This document shows, in pieces, positions 42,889-52,388 of a stretch of DNA of 64,000 nt. A program made the position numbers and the translations under genes. Each line of letters starts with the position of its first letter. Within the stretch, counting starts at the first letter, position 1. The notes beneath the pieces are model-generated. The model was given only the letters and a program-made list of their open reading frames with translations. It was not told the DNA's origin and did no database searches. Source of the stretch: Phragmitibacter flavus (GTDB lineage: Bacteria > Verrucomicrobiota > Verrucomicrobiia > Verrucomicrobiales > Verrucomicrobiaceae); the NCBI RefSeq assembly GCF_005780165.1, contig NZ_VAUV01000010.1, positions 124,001-188,000 of the forward strand. Reading direction: 5' to 3'.

Positions 42889-44409
42889 TCATGCAATCGC
42901 TGGATCTGAACTGGCCTCCTGCGGCGGAGGCGGAGGTGACAAATTCAGTCCGGAAAACCAGCGCATGGCGGAAGATGCGACGACGTAAGTGAAGCCGAAT
43001 TGAAACAACCCGAGAAAAACTGCGTTGAGCCAGCGCTCATCGAGCATGGCACCCACGAGAAGGGCGGAAAAATAAATGGCCAGCGCGAATTCCAGCCAGA
43101 ACGAGATGGATCGGGTCGCCTTGTAGCGACTGCGCTTGCGTTGAGCCACGGCCTGCTGGCCATATTTCGGGGTCCGGACAAAATCCGACTGCTTGTTGAA
43201 CAAAGCCTCCAAAACCGCCATGCCATTGTTGATGCTCATGCCAATTCCCAATGCCAGCAGCAATGGAAGCAACGGCAGACATTTGATCCAATCCCAAGCT
43301 GAACGAGCCAGCACCATCTGGGCGCTCGTGTAAAAAACGATGCTCGAGACAGTGGCAAAAAAGAAAACCGGCAGGTCAACGAGCAGCATCTTCACGGGGC
43401 CACTCTCGAACACGAAGTTGGATGGATAAACCATGATCAGCACGCACAGCATCAACAAATAGGTAAAGTTCACCGTCAGATGAGCCGTGGCTTCGAGTTT
43501 GACTCGCAAGGATTGGTCGCTTTTCCAAACACGCCCCAGCATTTTCTTGCACACCTGCACGCTGCCTTTGGTCCAGCGATGTTGTTGCGATTTAAAGCCA
43601 TCCATGTCCGGTGGAAGTTCCGCCGGGACCGACACATCCTTGAGATAATGAAAGCGCCATCCCTTCATCTGAGCGCGATAGCTGAGGTCCATGTCCTCGG
43701 TGAGGGTGTCATGTTCCCAGCCTCCGGCATCGATGATGGCCTTCTTCCTCCAGATGCCCGCAGTGCCATTGAAGTTGAAGAAAAGCGAACCGCGACTGCG
43801 GGCCGGCTGCTCCAAGGCTAGGTGACCATCCAGCATCATAGCCTGGAGGCGGGTCAAAAGGCTGTCCTTCCGATTGCCGTGTTCCCAACGAGCCTGCACC
43901 AATCCCACTTTTTCATCCGTGAAAAAATCGATCATCTTGCGCAGCACATCCGGTCCCGGAAGAAAGTCCGCGTCAAAAATCATGATGAACTCCCCTTTCA
44001 CCCGATTCATCGCCTCGTCCAAGGCACCCGCTTTGAAACCAACCCGGTTGGTGCGATGGAGATGCTCGACATCAAATCCCTGCGCCCTCAGTTCAGCAGC
44101 CCCATCTTCACAAACCGCCTTGGTTTCATCCGTGGAGTCATCCAAAATCTGTATCTGCAGCTTCTCTCTCGGGTAATCCAACTGGCTCACCGACTCCAGA
44201 AGACGCCTCACCACGTGAACTTCATTAAAAACCGGCAACTGCACTGTTACTACGGGCAACTCTGCAAATTTTGATGTTGGCTCGGGCTCCTCCTTCCGAT
44301 GTTTCCAATACAGCCACAGGATTCGTAATCGATGGGCACCAAAGGCGCTTAATCCGGCAAATACGATCACGTAGCATATTAGCCAGAGCGTCAAGGTCCA
44401 GGAGGTCAT
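42889..44409 (-). CDS. Processive GT2 polysaccharide synthase (cellulose/mannan-synthase-like)
   Basis: 506 residues. One N-terminal membrane helix precedes a GT2 domain with the signatures VQLPVFNE, ILDDSTDE, IFDADFLP, TEDMDLSYR and QQHRWTKG, i.e. the D, D, D, QxxRW set of processive beta-glycosyltransferases. At least four C-terminal helices form the export channel. The closest resemblance is to the CESA_CaSu_A2/CslA-type group (glucan or glucomannan). There is no PilZ domain or BcsB partner, so c-di-GMP control is not evident. The product sugar is unknown. Confidence 0.88.
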   Translation of the reverse strand: MTSWTLTLWLICYVIVFAGLSAFGAHRLRILWLYWKHRKEEPEPTSKFAELPVVTVQLPVFNEVHVVRRLLESVSQLDYPREKLQIQILDDSTDETKAVCEDGAAELRAQGFDVEHLHRTNRVGFKAGALDEAMNRVKGEFIMIFDADFLPGPDVLRKMIDFFTDEKVGLVQARWEHGNRKDSLLTRLQAMMLDGHLALEQPARSRGSLFFNFNGTAGIWRKKAIIDAGGWEHDTLTEDMDLSYRAQMKGWRFHYLKDVSVPAELPPDMDGFKSQQHRWTKGSVQVCKKMLGRVWKSDQSLRVKLEATAHLTVNFTYLLMLCVLIMVYPSNFVFESGPVKMLLVDLPVFFFATVSSIVFYTSAQMVLARSAWDWIKCLPLLPLLLALGIGMSINNGMAVLEALFNKQSDFVRTPKYGQQAVAQRKRSRYKATRSISFWLEFALAIYFSALLVGAMLDERWLNAVFLGLFQFGFTYVVASSAMRWFSGLNLSPPPPPQEASSDPAIA

Positions 44410-44624
44410 AAAAGATGGTCAGCAGTTACAAGAAATCGGACGCGAACGATGTTTCCCATAAGGTGAACCGTCAAGCAGCAAATGTGCCGTCCCTCAGATC
44501 CTGCGCAATGGGCGCTGAATTTTTGGCTCTGTGAATCTCCAATTTTATGTTCTCCGCACAACAACCGCTTCAAGTCTTGCTGGCGCTCAACTCGTTCTCC
44601 GCTATAATTCACCTCTTGTTCACC

Positions 44625-45482
44625 ATGTGTTCCACGTCATTTTTCCGTCTTCCTTGCGCAGCAATGGTCATTGCCGCCCTTTCATTGCCAGGGATTCTCT
44701 GCGCTCAGGAGAAGCAGGAGACGAAAACGGCCAAGATTCCTGAGTCGCTCATCGGCGACGAACATTTGCGGGAGGAATTCGGCGTTAACGAGTTCACCAC
44801 ACCATCCATCCGCAAGGTGTTTGATCAGCTCGATGCCTTGGGCACGTTGCCCTACGACAAGCTGAAGCGCCCTATCAGCGAAAAGGCCCCGGCTGATCGT
44901 GTGGTCATTGCGCTCGGCTTGGGCATGCTGATCGGAGACGGATTCCTCATCGTCCAGTGCGAGAAGGTGGAAGAGATGGAAGGATTGGGTCGTGCGCTTC
45001 TTCGTTACGCCAAGGCCCTCGGTGCTGGCGTTCGGATTGGCAAACACAGCCAAAGTTTGCTCGAGAACAGCATTTTGGGCGACTGGGACAAACTTCGCGA
45101 TGAACTTGCCGCCACGCAGGTGGATGTCGAAGCGGAAATGGTGCTCCTACGTGACGTCGAAGTTGCCCACCTGATCGCCCTCGGAGGCTGGTTGCGTGCG
45201 TTCGAGATCAGCACCGAAGCGGTTGCGGAAAGCTACTCCGAAGAAAAGAGCCGTAATCTCGGTCGGGCCGACATCGTCGAATATTTCATTGCCACCCTGG
45301 ACGGATTGCACCCCAAACTGCGTCAGTTGCCCTACATTGTCGATCTCATCGAAGGCCTTCATGCCATGCTTCCGCTCCTGGATGTTCCCGAAGGCAAAGC
45401 TTTCACAGAGGCCGAAGTGAAGGACTTGCGCGAAAAAGCCCAGCTTCTGGCGCGAGTGGTCACTGGTCAACTGCCCCGCTAA
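44625..45482 (+). CDS. Exported protein of unknown function
   Basis: About 285 residues with a signal peptide (AAMVIAALSLPGILCAQ). The mature part is mostly helical, with repeated Leu/Ala heptad-like stretches and many Glu and Lys residues (EKAPADRVVIALGLGMLIGDGFL, AEAEVKDLREKAQLLARVV). I recognise no family; similar proteins may be verrucomicrobial. The stop codon overlaps the stop of the convergent tilS gene on the opposite strand. Start ATG 44625 is used because it sets the signal peptide at the right length. Confidence 0.7.
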   Translation: MCSTSFFRLPCAAMVIAALSLPGILCAQEKQETKTAKIPESLIGDEHLREEFGVNEFTTPSIRKVFDQLDALGTLPYDKLKRPISEKAPADRVVIALGLGMLIGDGFLIVQCEKVEEMEGLGRALLRYAKALGAGVRIGKHSQSLLENSILGDWDKLRDELAATQVDVEAEMVLLRDVEVAHLIALGGWLRAFEISTEAVAESYSEEKSRNLGRADIVEYFIATLDGLHPKLRQLPYIVDLIEGLHAMLPLLDVPEGKAFTEAEVKDLREKAQLLARVVTGQLPR

Positions 45483-46486
45483 GGCTGGTCGATCAAGTGC
45501 TCCACAAACAGACGCTTTGCCTTGCGTCTCAGCCAGCGATCACCCGGCAGATTGATTTTTGCCGGACCATCCGGCTTGATCATGGACATGGCTGACTCCA
45601 ACTCATGGTTTCCAATGCCTCTCGCTTGATCGATATGGCGGAGCCAAATATCAATCACCCGTGACAGGAGGGCACCGTGCAATTTTTGTAATCTGGTCGT
45701 GATTTTCAGCCCTCCATCCGCCAACAACAAGCCTTCCTCCTCAGCGAACTCCATCGCCTGCCCATGTAGAAACTCATCATCCCGCGATGCCGCGGCCCCA
45801 GCACGAACCAGCATCGTCGATACATCACGATCGAGCACCTCATTCAACAACGGCAACACCTCATTCCTCAGGCGGTTACGCCTAAACGAACCCAAGGCAT
45901 TGCTGCCATCCTCGCGATATATTAATTTGTTCTCCTCCACATAGGCATCAATCTCCACACGGGTCACGTTCAGCAGCGGCCGCAGTTTGACCAGTCCCCT
46001 ACCCGTCTCCGCCGACAAATTGATGCCTCGCATGCCTCGTAAGGCGGTTCCCCGACAGAGATTGCCCAGGATCGTCTCCGCCTGATCGTCCGCATGATGC
46101 GCCAGGAAAAGAAACCGCGTCTCCACCATCGAAGCCAAAGACTCGAAAAATTTCTCCCTCACTTCTCTCGCCGCGAGTTCCAATGAGATCTTGCGCTGTG
46201 CGGCTACGCGCTGCACCTCCACCTTTCGCGTCTCGCATCGCATTCCCAATCTCGTCGTCAGCCGCTTCACAAATGCTGCATCCTGCCCCGACTCACGACC
46301 GCGCAAAGCATGGTTGAGATGCCCCACCACCAGACCTTTCCATCCGAGTGAAACCATCGCGCACAGTAAAACCACCGAGTCCCGCCCGCCCGACACGCCG
46401 ATCAACACCGGAGCTTCTGGCGTCAGATCCGTATGCTGCGCACGCAGCTTCTCCAGGGCGGATTGGAGCTCGGTAAGCAGTGACAC
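45479..46486 (-). CDS. tilS: tRNA(Ile)-lysidine synthase
   Basis: 335 residues. The PP-loop is VLIGVSGGRDSVVLL, followed by HLNHALRGRESGQDAAFV and LAHHADDQAETIL, all specific to TilS, which adds lysine to the anticodon C34 of tRNA-Ile2. The C-terminal part is shorter than in E. coli TilS, as in many compact versions. Start GTG 46486 lies 1 base after the serS stop with AAGGA at the right distance, so the two are tightly linked; TTG 46495 is less likely. Its stop overlaps that of the convergent exported-protein gene. Confidence 0.95.
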   Translation of the reverse strand: MSLLTELQSALEKLRAQHTDLTPEAPVLIGVSGGRDSVVLLCAMVSLGWKGLVVGHLNHALRGRESGQDAAFVKRLTTRLGMRCETRKVEVQRVAAQRKISLELAAREVREKFFESLASMVETRFLFLAHHADDQAETILGNLCRGTALRGMRGINLSAETGRGLVKLRPLLNVTRVEIDAYVEENKLIYREDGSNALGSFRRNRLRNEVLPLLNEVLDRDVSTMLVRAGAAASRDDEFLHGQAMEFAEEEGLLLADGGLKITTRLQKLHGALLSRVIDIWLRHIDQARGIGNHELESAMSMIKPDGPAKINLPGDRWLRRKAKRLFVEHLIDQP

Positions 46487-46487
46487 T

Positions 46488-47759
46488 TCATCCAATCCTT
46501 TCCGCACCAAAGTAAGGGCGCAAGGCTTCAGGAAGCAGAATGCTCCCGTCCGCTTGCTGACCACTCTCCACCAAAGCCACGAACAGACGCGCCAGCGCCG
46601 TGCCCGAACCATTCAAGGTGTGGCAAAATTTGTTTTTCCCGTCTTCATCCTTGTAGCGCATCATCATGCGACGCGCCTGATAGTCGCCGAAGTTGCTGCA
46701 GCTCGACACCTCAAGGTAGCTGTTCTGACCCGGTGCCCACACCTCAATGTCATAGGTCTTCGCCGAACCAAATCCGATGTCGCCCGTGCAAAGCTCGATC
46801 ACCCGATAGTGCAGACCCAACAATTGCAACACCCGCTCCGCATGCCCGGTGAGCGTTTCCAACTCTGCCATGCTTTGCTCCGGCGTGGTGATCTTCACCA
46901 ATTCAACCTTGTCGAACTGGTGCATGCGAATCAGTCCCCTTGTGCCCAATCCGGCCGAACCCGCTTCACGACGAAAACATGGCGTGTAAGCCGCATAGTT
47001 CACCGGCAACTGCTCCAGCTTCAAAATCTGCTCACGATGCAAATTGGTCACCGGAACCTCCGCCGTTGGCAGCAGATAAAGATCATCATGCCCACAGTGG
47101 TAAACCTGGTCCGCAAACTTCGGCAACTGACCCGTGCCGACCAACGCCTCTGCCTTCACCAACAACGGCGGCGCGATCTCCTCATACCCGTGATCCACCG
47201 TGTGCAGATCCAGCAAAAAGTTGATCAATGCCCGCTCGAGTTTGGCACCTTTACCACGATAAACCACAAACGCACTGCCGGCGATCTTCACCCCCGCTTC
47301 GAAATCCAGCATTCCCAATGCCGTTCCAAGGGCCACATGGTCTTTCGGCTCAAAATCGAAATTAGGTTTCAGGCCCCAGGCACGGATTTCCGGATTCTGA
47401 TCCGCGCTGGTTCCCACCGGACATGCCTCATGGGGTAGATTGGGAATCCCCATCAACAAATCATTCCGCTTGATGTCCCAGGCGTCCGCCTCCGCTCCGA
47501 TCTGGTCAATGCGCTCGCCGATGGCGCGCACCTCCGCCTCTTTCGCTGAGGTGTCCTCGCCCTTTTTGCGCCCCATGCCGATTTCCTTGCTCAGACGATT
47601 GCGATCGCTTTGCAAGATCTGGCGCTCGGTTTCCGCCGTGCGAAGCTGCGTATCAATCGACAGCACTTCGTCCACCAGCTCAGACAAGCCCTCTCCGCGC
47701 GTGGCGAGGCGTTGTTTTACCAAATCAGGCTGATCTCGGAGGAGGCGAATGTCTAACAT
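46488..47759 (-). CDS. serS: Seryl-tRNA synthetase
   Basis: 423 residues, class II synthetase. The N-terminal coiled-coil arm (residues about 30-100) binds the tRNA long arm. Motif 2 is FRREAGSAGLGTRGLIRMHQFDKVE and motif 3 is GSGTALARLFVALVE. The length is normal. It is the first gene of a tight pair with tilS (1-base gap). Confidence 0.97.
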   Translation of the reverse strand: MLDIRLLRDQPDLVKQRLATRGEGLSELVDEVLSIDTQLRTAETERQILQSDRNRLSKEIGMGRKKGEDTSAKEAEVRAIGERIDQIGAEADAWDIKRNDLLMGIPNLPHEACPVGTSADQNPEIRAWGLKPNFDFEPKDHVALGTALGMLDFEAGVKIAGSAFVVYRGKGAKLERALINFLLDLHTVDHGYEEIAPPLLVKAEALVGTGQLPKFADQVYHCGHDDLYLLPTAEVPVTNLHREQILKLEQLPVNYAAYTPCFRREAGSAGLGTRGLIRMHQFDKVELVKITTPEQSMAELETLTGHAERVLQLLGLHYRVIELCTGDIGFGSAKTYDIEVWAPGQNSYLEVSSCSNFGDYQARRMMMRYKDEDGKNKFCHTLNGSGTALARLFVALVESGQQADGSILLPEALRPYFGAERIG

Positions 47760-47877
47760 AGGACGCGCAGAATAACGTCAAAGCCAATCCTGCAAAGCAC
47801 AAACTTGCATGTGGCAGAAGGTTCAACCCGGTGTATCTACTCCCGCACCGTTTCCATTCGTTTCGTCACCTTCCATC

Positions 47878-49122
47878 ATGCCCACTCCACCAACCGGCTC
47901 CAACCGGCTCCATCAGCACCTCATCGAGCAAATCCTGTTCACCCTCAGACGCATCATGGGGGAAGGCGTGTATGCCGACAAAGCCATCGAACAAGCCTTC
48001 AAATTTCACCCCAAATGGGGCTCACGTGACCGCCGCCTGTTCGCTGAATCCACCTACGACATCGTGCGCTGGTGGCGCATGCTCTGGCACCTTGCCGCCC
48101 TTCCCGAAAAAGATTATCTCAAACCCACCGCGCTCTCCGACACGGCGCTTTGGCGCGTTTGGGGCGTTTATTGGCTCAGCCGGGGCAAAGCCTTGCCTGA
48201 CTGGGACGTCTGCCGGGGCATTCGGATGCTCAAAAATCCCCAGAGCACCCCTGCCATCGAAGCCTCCGTGCCCGACTGGCTCTACGAACGCGCCGAACGC
48301 GAACTCAAAAAAGACTGGCCCTCGATCCTCGAAGCCCTCAACAAACCCGCCGACGTCTTTTTGCGTGTCAACACCCTCAAATACAAACTGCGCGACCTTC
48401 AGATCAAACTCGGTGCTGAAGACTGCGACACCCAGACAGTTCCCGACGTTCCTGATGCCATTCGACTGATCGAACGTCGCAACGTCTTCACCTCCCCTCT
48501 CTTCAAAGCCGGTTATTTTGAAGTCCAGGACGCCGCCTCGCAAATTATCGCTCCGTTCGTTCAGGTCGAGCCCGGCATGCGCGTCATCGACGCCTGCGCA
48601 GGAGCCGGTGGCAAAACCTTGCATCTCGGCACCCTCATGAAAAACAAGGGCCGCATCATCGCCCTCGACGTCCACGAATACAAACTCAAGGAACTGCGCA
48701 AACGCGCCACCCGCAATGGCGTCGACAACATCGAAGAACGCGTCATCGAAGGCTCCCAGACCATCAAGCGTCTCATCGCCAGTGCCGACCGCGTCCTGCT
48801 CGACGTCCCGTGCAGCGGCACCGGCGTCTTGCGTCGCAACCCCGATGCGAAATGGAAACTCTCCGATGAAGAAATCGAGCGACTCATCCTTCTCCAGGCC
48901 GAAATCCTCCGCAGCCACAGCCGCATGGTCAAACCCGGCGGAAAACTCGTCTACGCCACCTGCAGCATCCTCCCCAGCGAAAACGAGAAGCAGATCAAGT
49001 CCTTCCTCGCTGAAAACGGCGGCGAATGGTCCCTCGAAAACCAGATTCATCTTCGCCCCGACAAACAAGGTTTCGACGGCTTCTACGCCGCCCGCCTCAT
49101 CCGCCTCGCCCCCAAAGCGTAG
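47878..49122 (+). CDS. RsmB-like 16S rRNA m5C methyltransferase
   Basis: 414 residues. An N-terminal NusB-like helical region (HQHLIEQILFTLRRI, AIEQAFKFHPKWGSRDRRLFAES) is followed by a Rossmann methyltransferase with DACAGAGGKTLHL (SAM), LLDVPCSGTGVLRRNPD and YATCSILPSENE, which carry the two catalytic Cys of the NOL1/NOP2/Sun family. This is the RsmB arrangement, methylating C967 of 16S rRNA in E. coli; the exact target here is not certain. Start ATG 47878 (MPTPPTGSNRLHQH). Followed 47 bases later by a cysteine desulfurase. Confidence 0.9.
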   Translation: MPTPPTGSNRLHQHLIEQILFTLRRIMGEGVYADKAIEQAFKFHPKWGSRDRRLFAESTYDIVRWWRMLWHLAALPEKDYLKPTALSDTALWRVWGVYWLSRGKALPDWDVCRGIRMLKNPQSTPAIEASVPDWLYERAERELKKDWPSILEALNKPADVFLRVNTLKYKLRDLQIKLGAEDCDTQTVPDVPDAIRLIERRNVFTSPLFKAGYFEVQDAASQIIAPFVQVEPGMRVIDACAGAGGKTLHLGTLMKNKGRIIALDVHEYKLKELRKRATRNGVDNIEERVIEGSQTIKRLIASADRVLLDVPCSGTGVLRRNPDAKWKLSDEEIERLILLQAEILRSHSRMVKPGGKLVYATCSILPSENEKQIKSFLAENGGEWSLENQIHLRPDKQGFDGFYAARLIRLAPKA

Positions 49123-49132
49123 CCTCATCGGT

Positions 49133-49168
49133 TTATCGTTTAGCCCTTATCCTTTAGCCTTTCCCGAT
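49133..49168 (+). repeat. Copy B of the start-codon-proximal 36-bp repeat
   Basis: It ends CCTTTAGCCTTTCCCGAT and is followed after one base (C) by the TTG start of the cysteine desulfurase. Its last 25 bases are identical to copy A (25908-25943, minus strand), and two mismatches occur in the first eleven. No Shine-Dalgarno is present. Confidence 0.75.
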
Positions 49169-49169
49169 C

Positions 49170-50345
49170 TTGCCCTACCTCGATTCCAACGCCACGACTC
49201 AGGTAGACCCAGAGGTCTTTGAAGCCATGCTCCCCTTTCTCAAGGAGCAATACGCCAACCCGTCCGCGTCCTACCGTCAGGCAAGGCAGGTCCGGAAAGC
49301 CATCGACATTGCCCGCCAACAGGTGGCGGCCTTGATCGACGCCGAACCCGAAGAGATCATCTTCACCAGCGGTGGAACCGAAGCCAACAACGCCGCCGTC
49401 TTCTCCGCCCTCACTCTTCACTATCCCAACAAAACTCACCTCGTCACCGCCAAAACCGAGCACAGCGCCGTTCTTGAGCCGGCCAAACGCTGGATGATGG
49501 AAGGCCAGCCGGTCAGCTTCCTCAACGTCTCCGACGACGGACAGGTCAACCTGAACGAACTCGGTCACTGCATCATCCCGAACCAGACCGCCCTGCTCAG
49601 CATCATGTGGGCTAACAACGAAACCGGTGTCATCGGCCCCATCGCCCAGGCCGCTGGATTCGCTCATGAAAATGGTGCTTTGTTTCACACCGACGCCGTC
49701 CAGGCCATCGGCAAAGTGCCCGTCTCCGTCAAAAAACTGCCCATCGATTATCTCGCCCTCAGCGGTCACAAATTCCACGCACCCAAAGGCATCGGTGCCC
49801 TCTACGTCAGCAAACGCGTCAGGTTCAAACCCTGGATGCTTGGTGGCGGTCAGGAAAACGGTCGCCGATCCGGCACCGAAAACGTTCCCTTCATCATCGC
49901 CCTTGGCAAAGCCGCCGAACTGGCCATGAACCACCTTTCGCAAGGCACCAGTGCCGCCATCGCCACCCTGCGCGACACCTTCGAGCAAACCTTGCTGAAC
50001 GCGATTCCCGGCAGTCGCGTGCATGGCGCATCCGCCATCAGACTCGGCACCACCAGCAACCTCTACTTTCCCAACATCGACGCGGCTGGTCTGCTGATCA
50101 TGCTCGATGCCAAAAACATCGCCTGTTCCGGCGGTTCCGCCTGCCACACCGCCCAGTTGCATCCCTCCCATGTGCTTGAGGCGATGGGCGTGAGCGCCGA
50201 AGACGCCCAACGCTCCATCCGTTTCTCTTTCTCTCGCTTCAACACGCAGGACGAGGTCGCTTTAGGCACCCAGACCGTCATTGAATGCGTCAAAAAGATG
50301 CAGGAGCTCAAGGGCGACAACCTTGTGGTGCAATCGACCCCTTGA
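49170..50345 (+). CDS. Cysteine desulfurase (IscS/NifS-like)
   Basis: 391 residues. The N-terminus PYLDSNATTQVDPEVFEAM, the PLP-Lys region LALSGHKFHAPKGIGALYV, the conserved GGGQENGRRSGTENV and the active-site Cys in SGGSACHTAQLHPSHVL place it in class I (group I) cysteine desulfurases. These mobilise sulfur from cysteine for Fe-S clusters or tRNA thiolation. No iscU or regulator is adjacent, so which pathway it serves is unknown. The start is TTG 49170, preceded by the 36-bp repeat instead of a ribosome site. Confidence 0.93.
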   Translation: MPYLDSNATTQVDPEVFEAMLPFLKEQYANPSASYRQARQVRKAIDIARQQVAALIDAEPEEIIFTSGGTEANNAAVFSALTLHYPNKTHLVTAKTEHSAVLEPAKRWMMEGQPVSFLNVSDDGQVNLNELGHCIIPNQTALLSIMWANNETGVIGPIAQAAGFAHENGALFHTDAVQAIGKVPVSVKKLPIDYLALSGHKFHAPKGIGALYVSKRVRFKPWMLGGGQENGRRSGTENVPFIIALGKAAELAMNHLSQGTSAAIATLRDTFEQTLLNAIPGSRVHGASAIRLGTTSNLYFPNIDAAGLLIMLDAKNIACSGGSACHTAQLHPSHVLEAMGVSAEDAQRSIRFSFSRFNTQDEVALGTQTVIECVKKMQELKGDNLVVQSTP

Positions 50346-50359
50346 GCGATCCGTTCTGC

Positions 50360-51478
50360 TCACACGTCGTAAGTTGGCAACGCTGCCGTATCAAACTTCG
50401 GCAAGCCACACTCCTCAGCGATCTCGTTCAATGCATCAACTTCGGCATCGGTGAACAACAATCCGCCCGCCTTCGCGGTATGTTTGGCATTGTCGGCTTC
50501 AGGCTGCCCTGGAAGCAAACAGTTCTCGTTGCCGTGACCAAGAATATCATCAATCACTGCCTTGACGTTCTCCTGCTGACTGCGCCCTTTGGCAAACAGA
50601 CCCGAACCCATCGCATCGGGATGAATCACTTGGAAATAGAACGAAGAGGTGCGTTTCTCACCTTCAGCCAGAGGCTTGTCCTTAAAATCTGGATGACCGC
50701 CCCCACCACGAATCGTCGGCAGCGAACCGCCGATCAATCCACCAAACACCTCGATCAACAGCGACAAACCATACCCTTTGTGTGCCCCAAACGGCAGCAA
50801 CCATTGCGCCTTGTCAGGATCGGTGGTCGGATTCCCGTCCGCATCCACCGCCGCGTTTGGAGGCAAAGGTTTGCCCTCACGCCGAAGCTGCTGCACCCGG
50901 CCCATCGCCACGGTTGAGGTCGCCCAATCGATCACAATCGGATATCCAATCGCCTCTGTCGTCGGCAATCCCCAGGAGTGTGGATTCGTTCCCAACACCG
51001 GGAATTTCCCGCCAAAAGGCACTACTTCGCCGAGGGTCGACGTGCAATTCGTGTAAGCAATGTAACCGCGTTTCGCCGCCTCCATCACATAACCACCGCC
51101 CCACAGATAATGGAAGGCGTTGTCGACGCTCACCTGCCCGATGCCATACTGGTCCGCCAGTTCCATGCAACGGTCCATCGCCGCAAACGCCACGCTCTGA
51201 CCCAACTTCAATTTCGCATCCCAAACTTCGCTGGCTGCAAACGGCTTTTTGATCACCTCGACCTCAGCTCCGGGCTTGCAGCCACCCACCGCCGAACCAA
51301 ACAGGTGATCGAGGTGCAATGCCTTGATCGCGTTGTGAGTCCGAATGCCATGAACCGAAGCCAGTTCACAAAAACGCGCTGCATCCTCAGCCTCCGCTGC
51401 CGTGTAACCGCGATGCACATAAGCTTTGCGGACAAGATCGTTGTGGGCGTCAGTGGGAAGAATTCGGTAGGTCGGCAT
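50360..51478 (-). CDS. Ldh2-family malate/L-lactate/ureidoglycolate dehydrogenase
   Basis: 372 residues of the LDH2/MDH2 NAD-dependent oxidoreductase family, which has a fold unlike classical LDH. Typical segments are CELASVHGIRTHN, GIGQVSVDNAFHYLWGGGYV, LGTNPHSWGLP, VIDWATSTVAMGRV and PFGAHKGYGLSLLIEVFGGLIGGS. Members oxidise malate, lactate, ureidoglycolate or sulfolactate; ureidoglycolate is attractive given the biuret and ureide genes elsewhere in the window, but not shown. Start ATG 51478 (MPTYRILPTDAHND). Confidence 0.9.
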   Translation of the reverse strand: MPTYRILPTDAHNDLVRKAYVHRGYTAAEAEDAARFCELASVHGIRTHNAIKALHLDHLFGSAVGGCKPGAEVEVIKKPFAASEVWDAKLKLGQSVAFAAMDRCMELADQYGIGQVSVDNAFHYLWGGGYVMEAAKRGYIAYTNCTSTLGEVVPFGGKFPVLGTNPHSWGLPTTEAIGYPIVIDWATSTVAMGRVQQLRREGKPLPPNAAVDADGNPTTDPDKAQWLLPFGAHKGYGLSLLIEVFGGLIGGSLPTIRGGGGHPDFKDKPLAEGEKRTSSFYFQVIHPDAMGSGLFAKGRSQQENVKAVIDDILGHGNENCLLPGQPEADNAKHTAKAGGLLFTDAEVDALNEIAEECGLPKFDTAALPTYDV

Positions 51479-51507
51479 GATCGATTGGAAAAACAGTGGG
51501 CTGTCAT

Positions 51508-52140
51508 TCAAGCCGAAGGTGGCACAAGAGGCAATATGAAAGGTTCAATTGCATCCGCAAGAAGCACGCTCCCTCCCGGCGGCACCACATTTACCATTAA
51601 GTCGACCGGCATCACCGCCCCCGTCGCCCCGTCCTTACGAAAATTGCGTGGAAACGCATCCGTGATCAAAATCCCATCCCGCTGTCGATACCAAGTGCAA
51701 TATTGGTTTTCCGGATTCGCGATCAACTTCGCATCCACCTTCTCGAAGCCCATCGCCATCATCAGCGCCTCCACGTCTTCAAGTTCCGGCACCGTCTGGC
51801 CCACACCGATGAAAGCCTGGGAAATCGCCATGCGAGGCTCCGCATTTCCCAATCGCACAATCCCTTCGAATTCTGTTTCGAGTCCAAATACATGATCCAG
51901 CAGTGCCCATCTCGCCAGATATTCAGCAGGCAATGCGTCCCTCAGTTTGAGCTTGGAGACATTCAAAAAAGTCCTCGAATCAAACAACACATCCTCATCC
52001 ATCGTCCTCCCGTAATAGCCCGGCAAGGTCACTTTCAACACCCGATCCTGCTCGCTGAGTTGAAGCGCAAAAACCTCATGCTTACCTCCAACACCAAGAA
52101 GCGGAAGCTTATCAATACCCATCGAAGCAAATGCCGCCAA
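51508..52140 (-). CDS. PolyVal-type protein kinase-like protein
   Basis: 210 residues. The layout is kinase-like: a Gly-rich loop (LLGVGGKHEVFAL), a Lys (RVLKVTLPGYYG) and, near the C-terminus, DAFPRNFRKDG followed by PVDLMVNV, equivalents of the catalytic D-x4-N and the metal-binding Asp. This pattern matches the kinase domain found in polyvalent proteins of phages and mobile elements. Start TTG 52140 (or ATG 52122). It lies 5 bases after the stop of a 57-residue gene, and the two form an operon with a sigma-70-like promoter. A toxin, anti-defence or regulatory role is possible; no activity is proven. Confidence 0.5.
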   Translation of the reverse strand: MAAFASMGIDKLPLLGVGGKHEVFALQLSEQDRVLKVTLPGYYGRTMDEDVLFDSRTFLNVSKLKLRDALPAEYLARWALLDHVFGLETEFEGIVRLGNAEPRMAISQAFIGVGQTVPELEDVEALMMAMGFEKVDAKLIANPENQYCTWYRQRDGILITDAFPRNFRKDGATGAVMPVDLMVNVVPPGGSVLLADAIEPFILPLVPPSA

Positions 52141-52145
52141 CTCGG

Positions 52146-52319
52146 CTATTTGCTGGGAACGACTTTGCGCGAATTGCTTGAGTTGATCCCTTCCAAAACG
52201 GAACGCCTCATTTCCTCCAGCGAGGCGCGCGGCTGATTTCGCGCAATCTGCCGCAGCACCGCTGGATCCGTAATGATCTGCGTTTTGGTTTTGGGAGTTG
52301 TGGCGTTGGTGTTCGACAT
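52146..52319 (-). CDS. Small 57-residue protein upstream of the kinase-like gene
   Basis: The frame reads MSNTNATTPKTKTQIITDPA, then a helical segment (VLRQIARNQPRASLEEMRRSVLEGI) and a Ser/Lys-rich tail. It is short, charged and probably helical, as antitoxins or small DNA-binding adaptors often are, but I recognise no family. The stop lies just before the kinase-like gene start, a coupled arrangement. A strong sigma-70-like promoter and paired direct repeats lie upstream. Confidence 0.55.
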   Translation of the reverse strand: MSNTNATTPKTKTQIITDPAVLRQIARNQPRASLEEMRRSVLEGINSSNSRKVVPSK

Positions 52320-52364
52320 AGATCTGAACTTCAATCGGAGAAACAAGTCAAGGATTTGTCGATG

Positions 52365-52383
52365 CGTATCAAATCACGTATCA
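52365..52383 (-). promoter_or_regulatory. Possible operator: two direct repeats TGATACG
   Basis: On the minus strand TGATACG-TGATT-TGATACG gives two identical 7-mers 12 bases apart, close to one helical turn. They begin at the predicted transcription start (about 52382) of the small-protein/kinase operon, an ideal place for a repressor, such as one of the operon's own products. Confidence 0.4.
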
Positions 52384-52388
52384 TGAGC

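Noticed and set aside
48022-49128. A 368-codon open frame on the minus strand
   Set aside because: Antisense to the RsmB-like gene; Asp/Glu/Gly-rich shadow without motifs.
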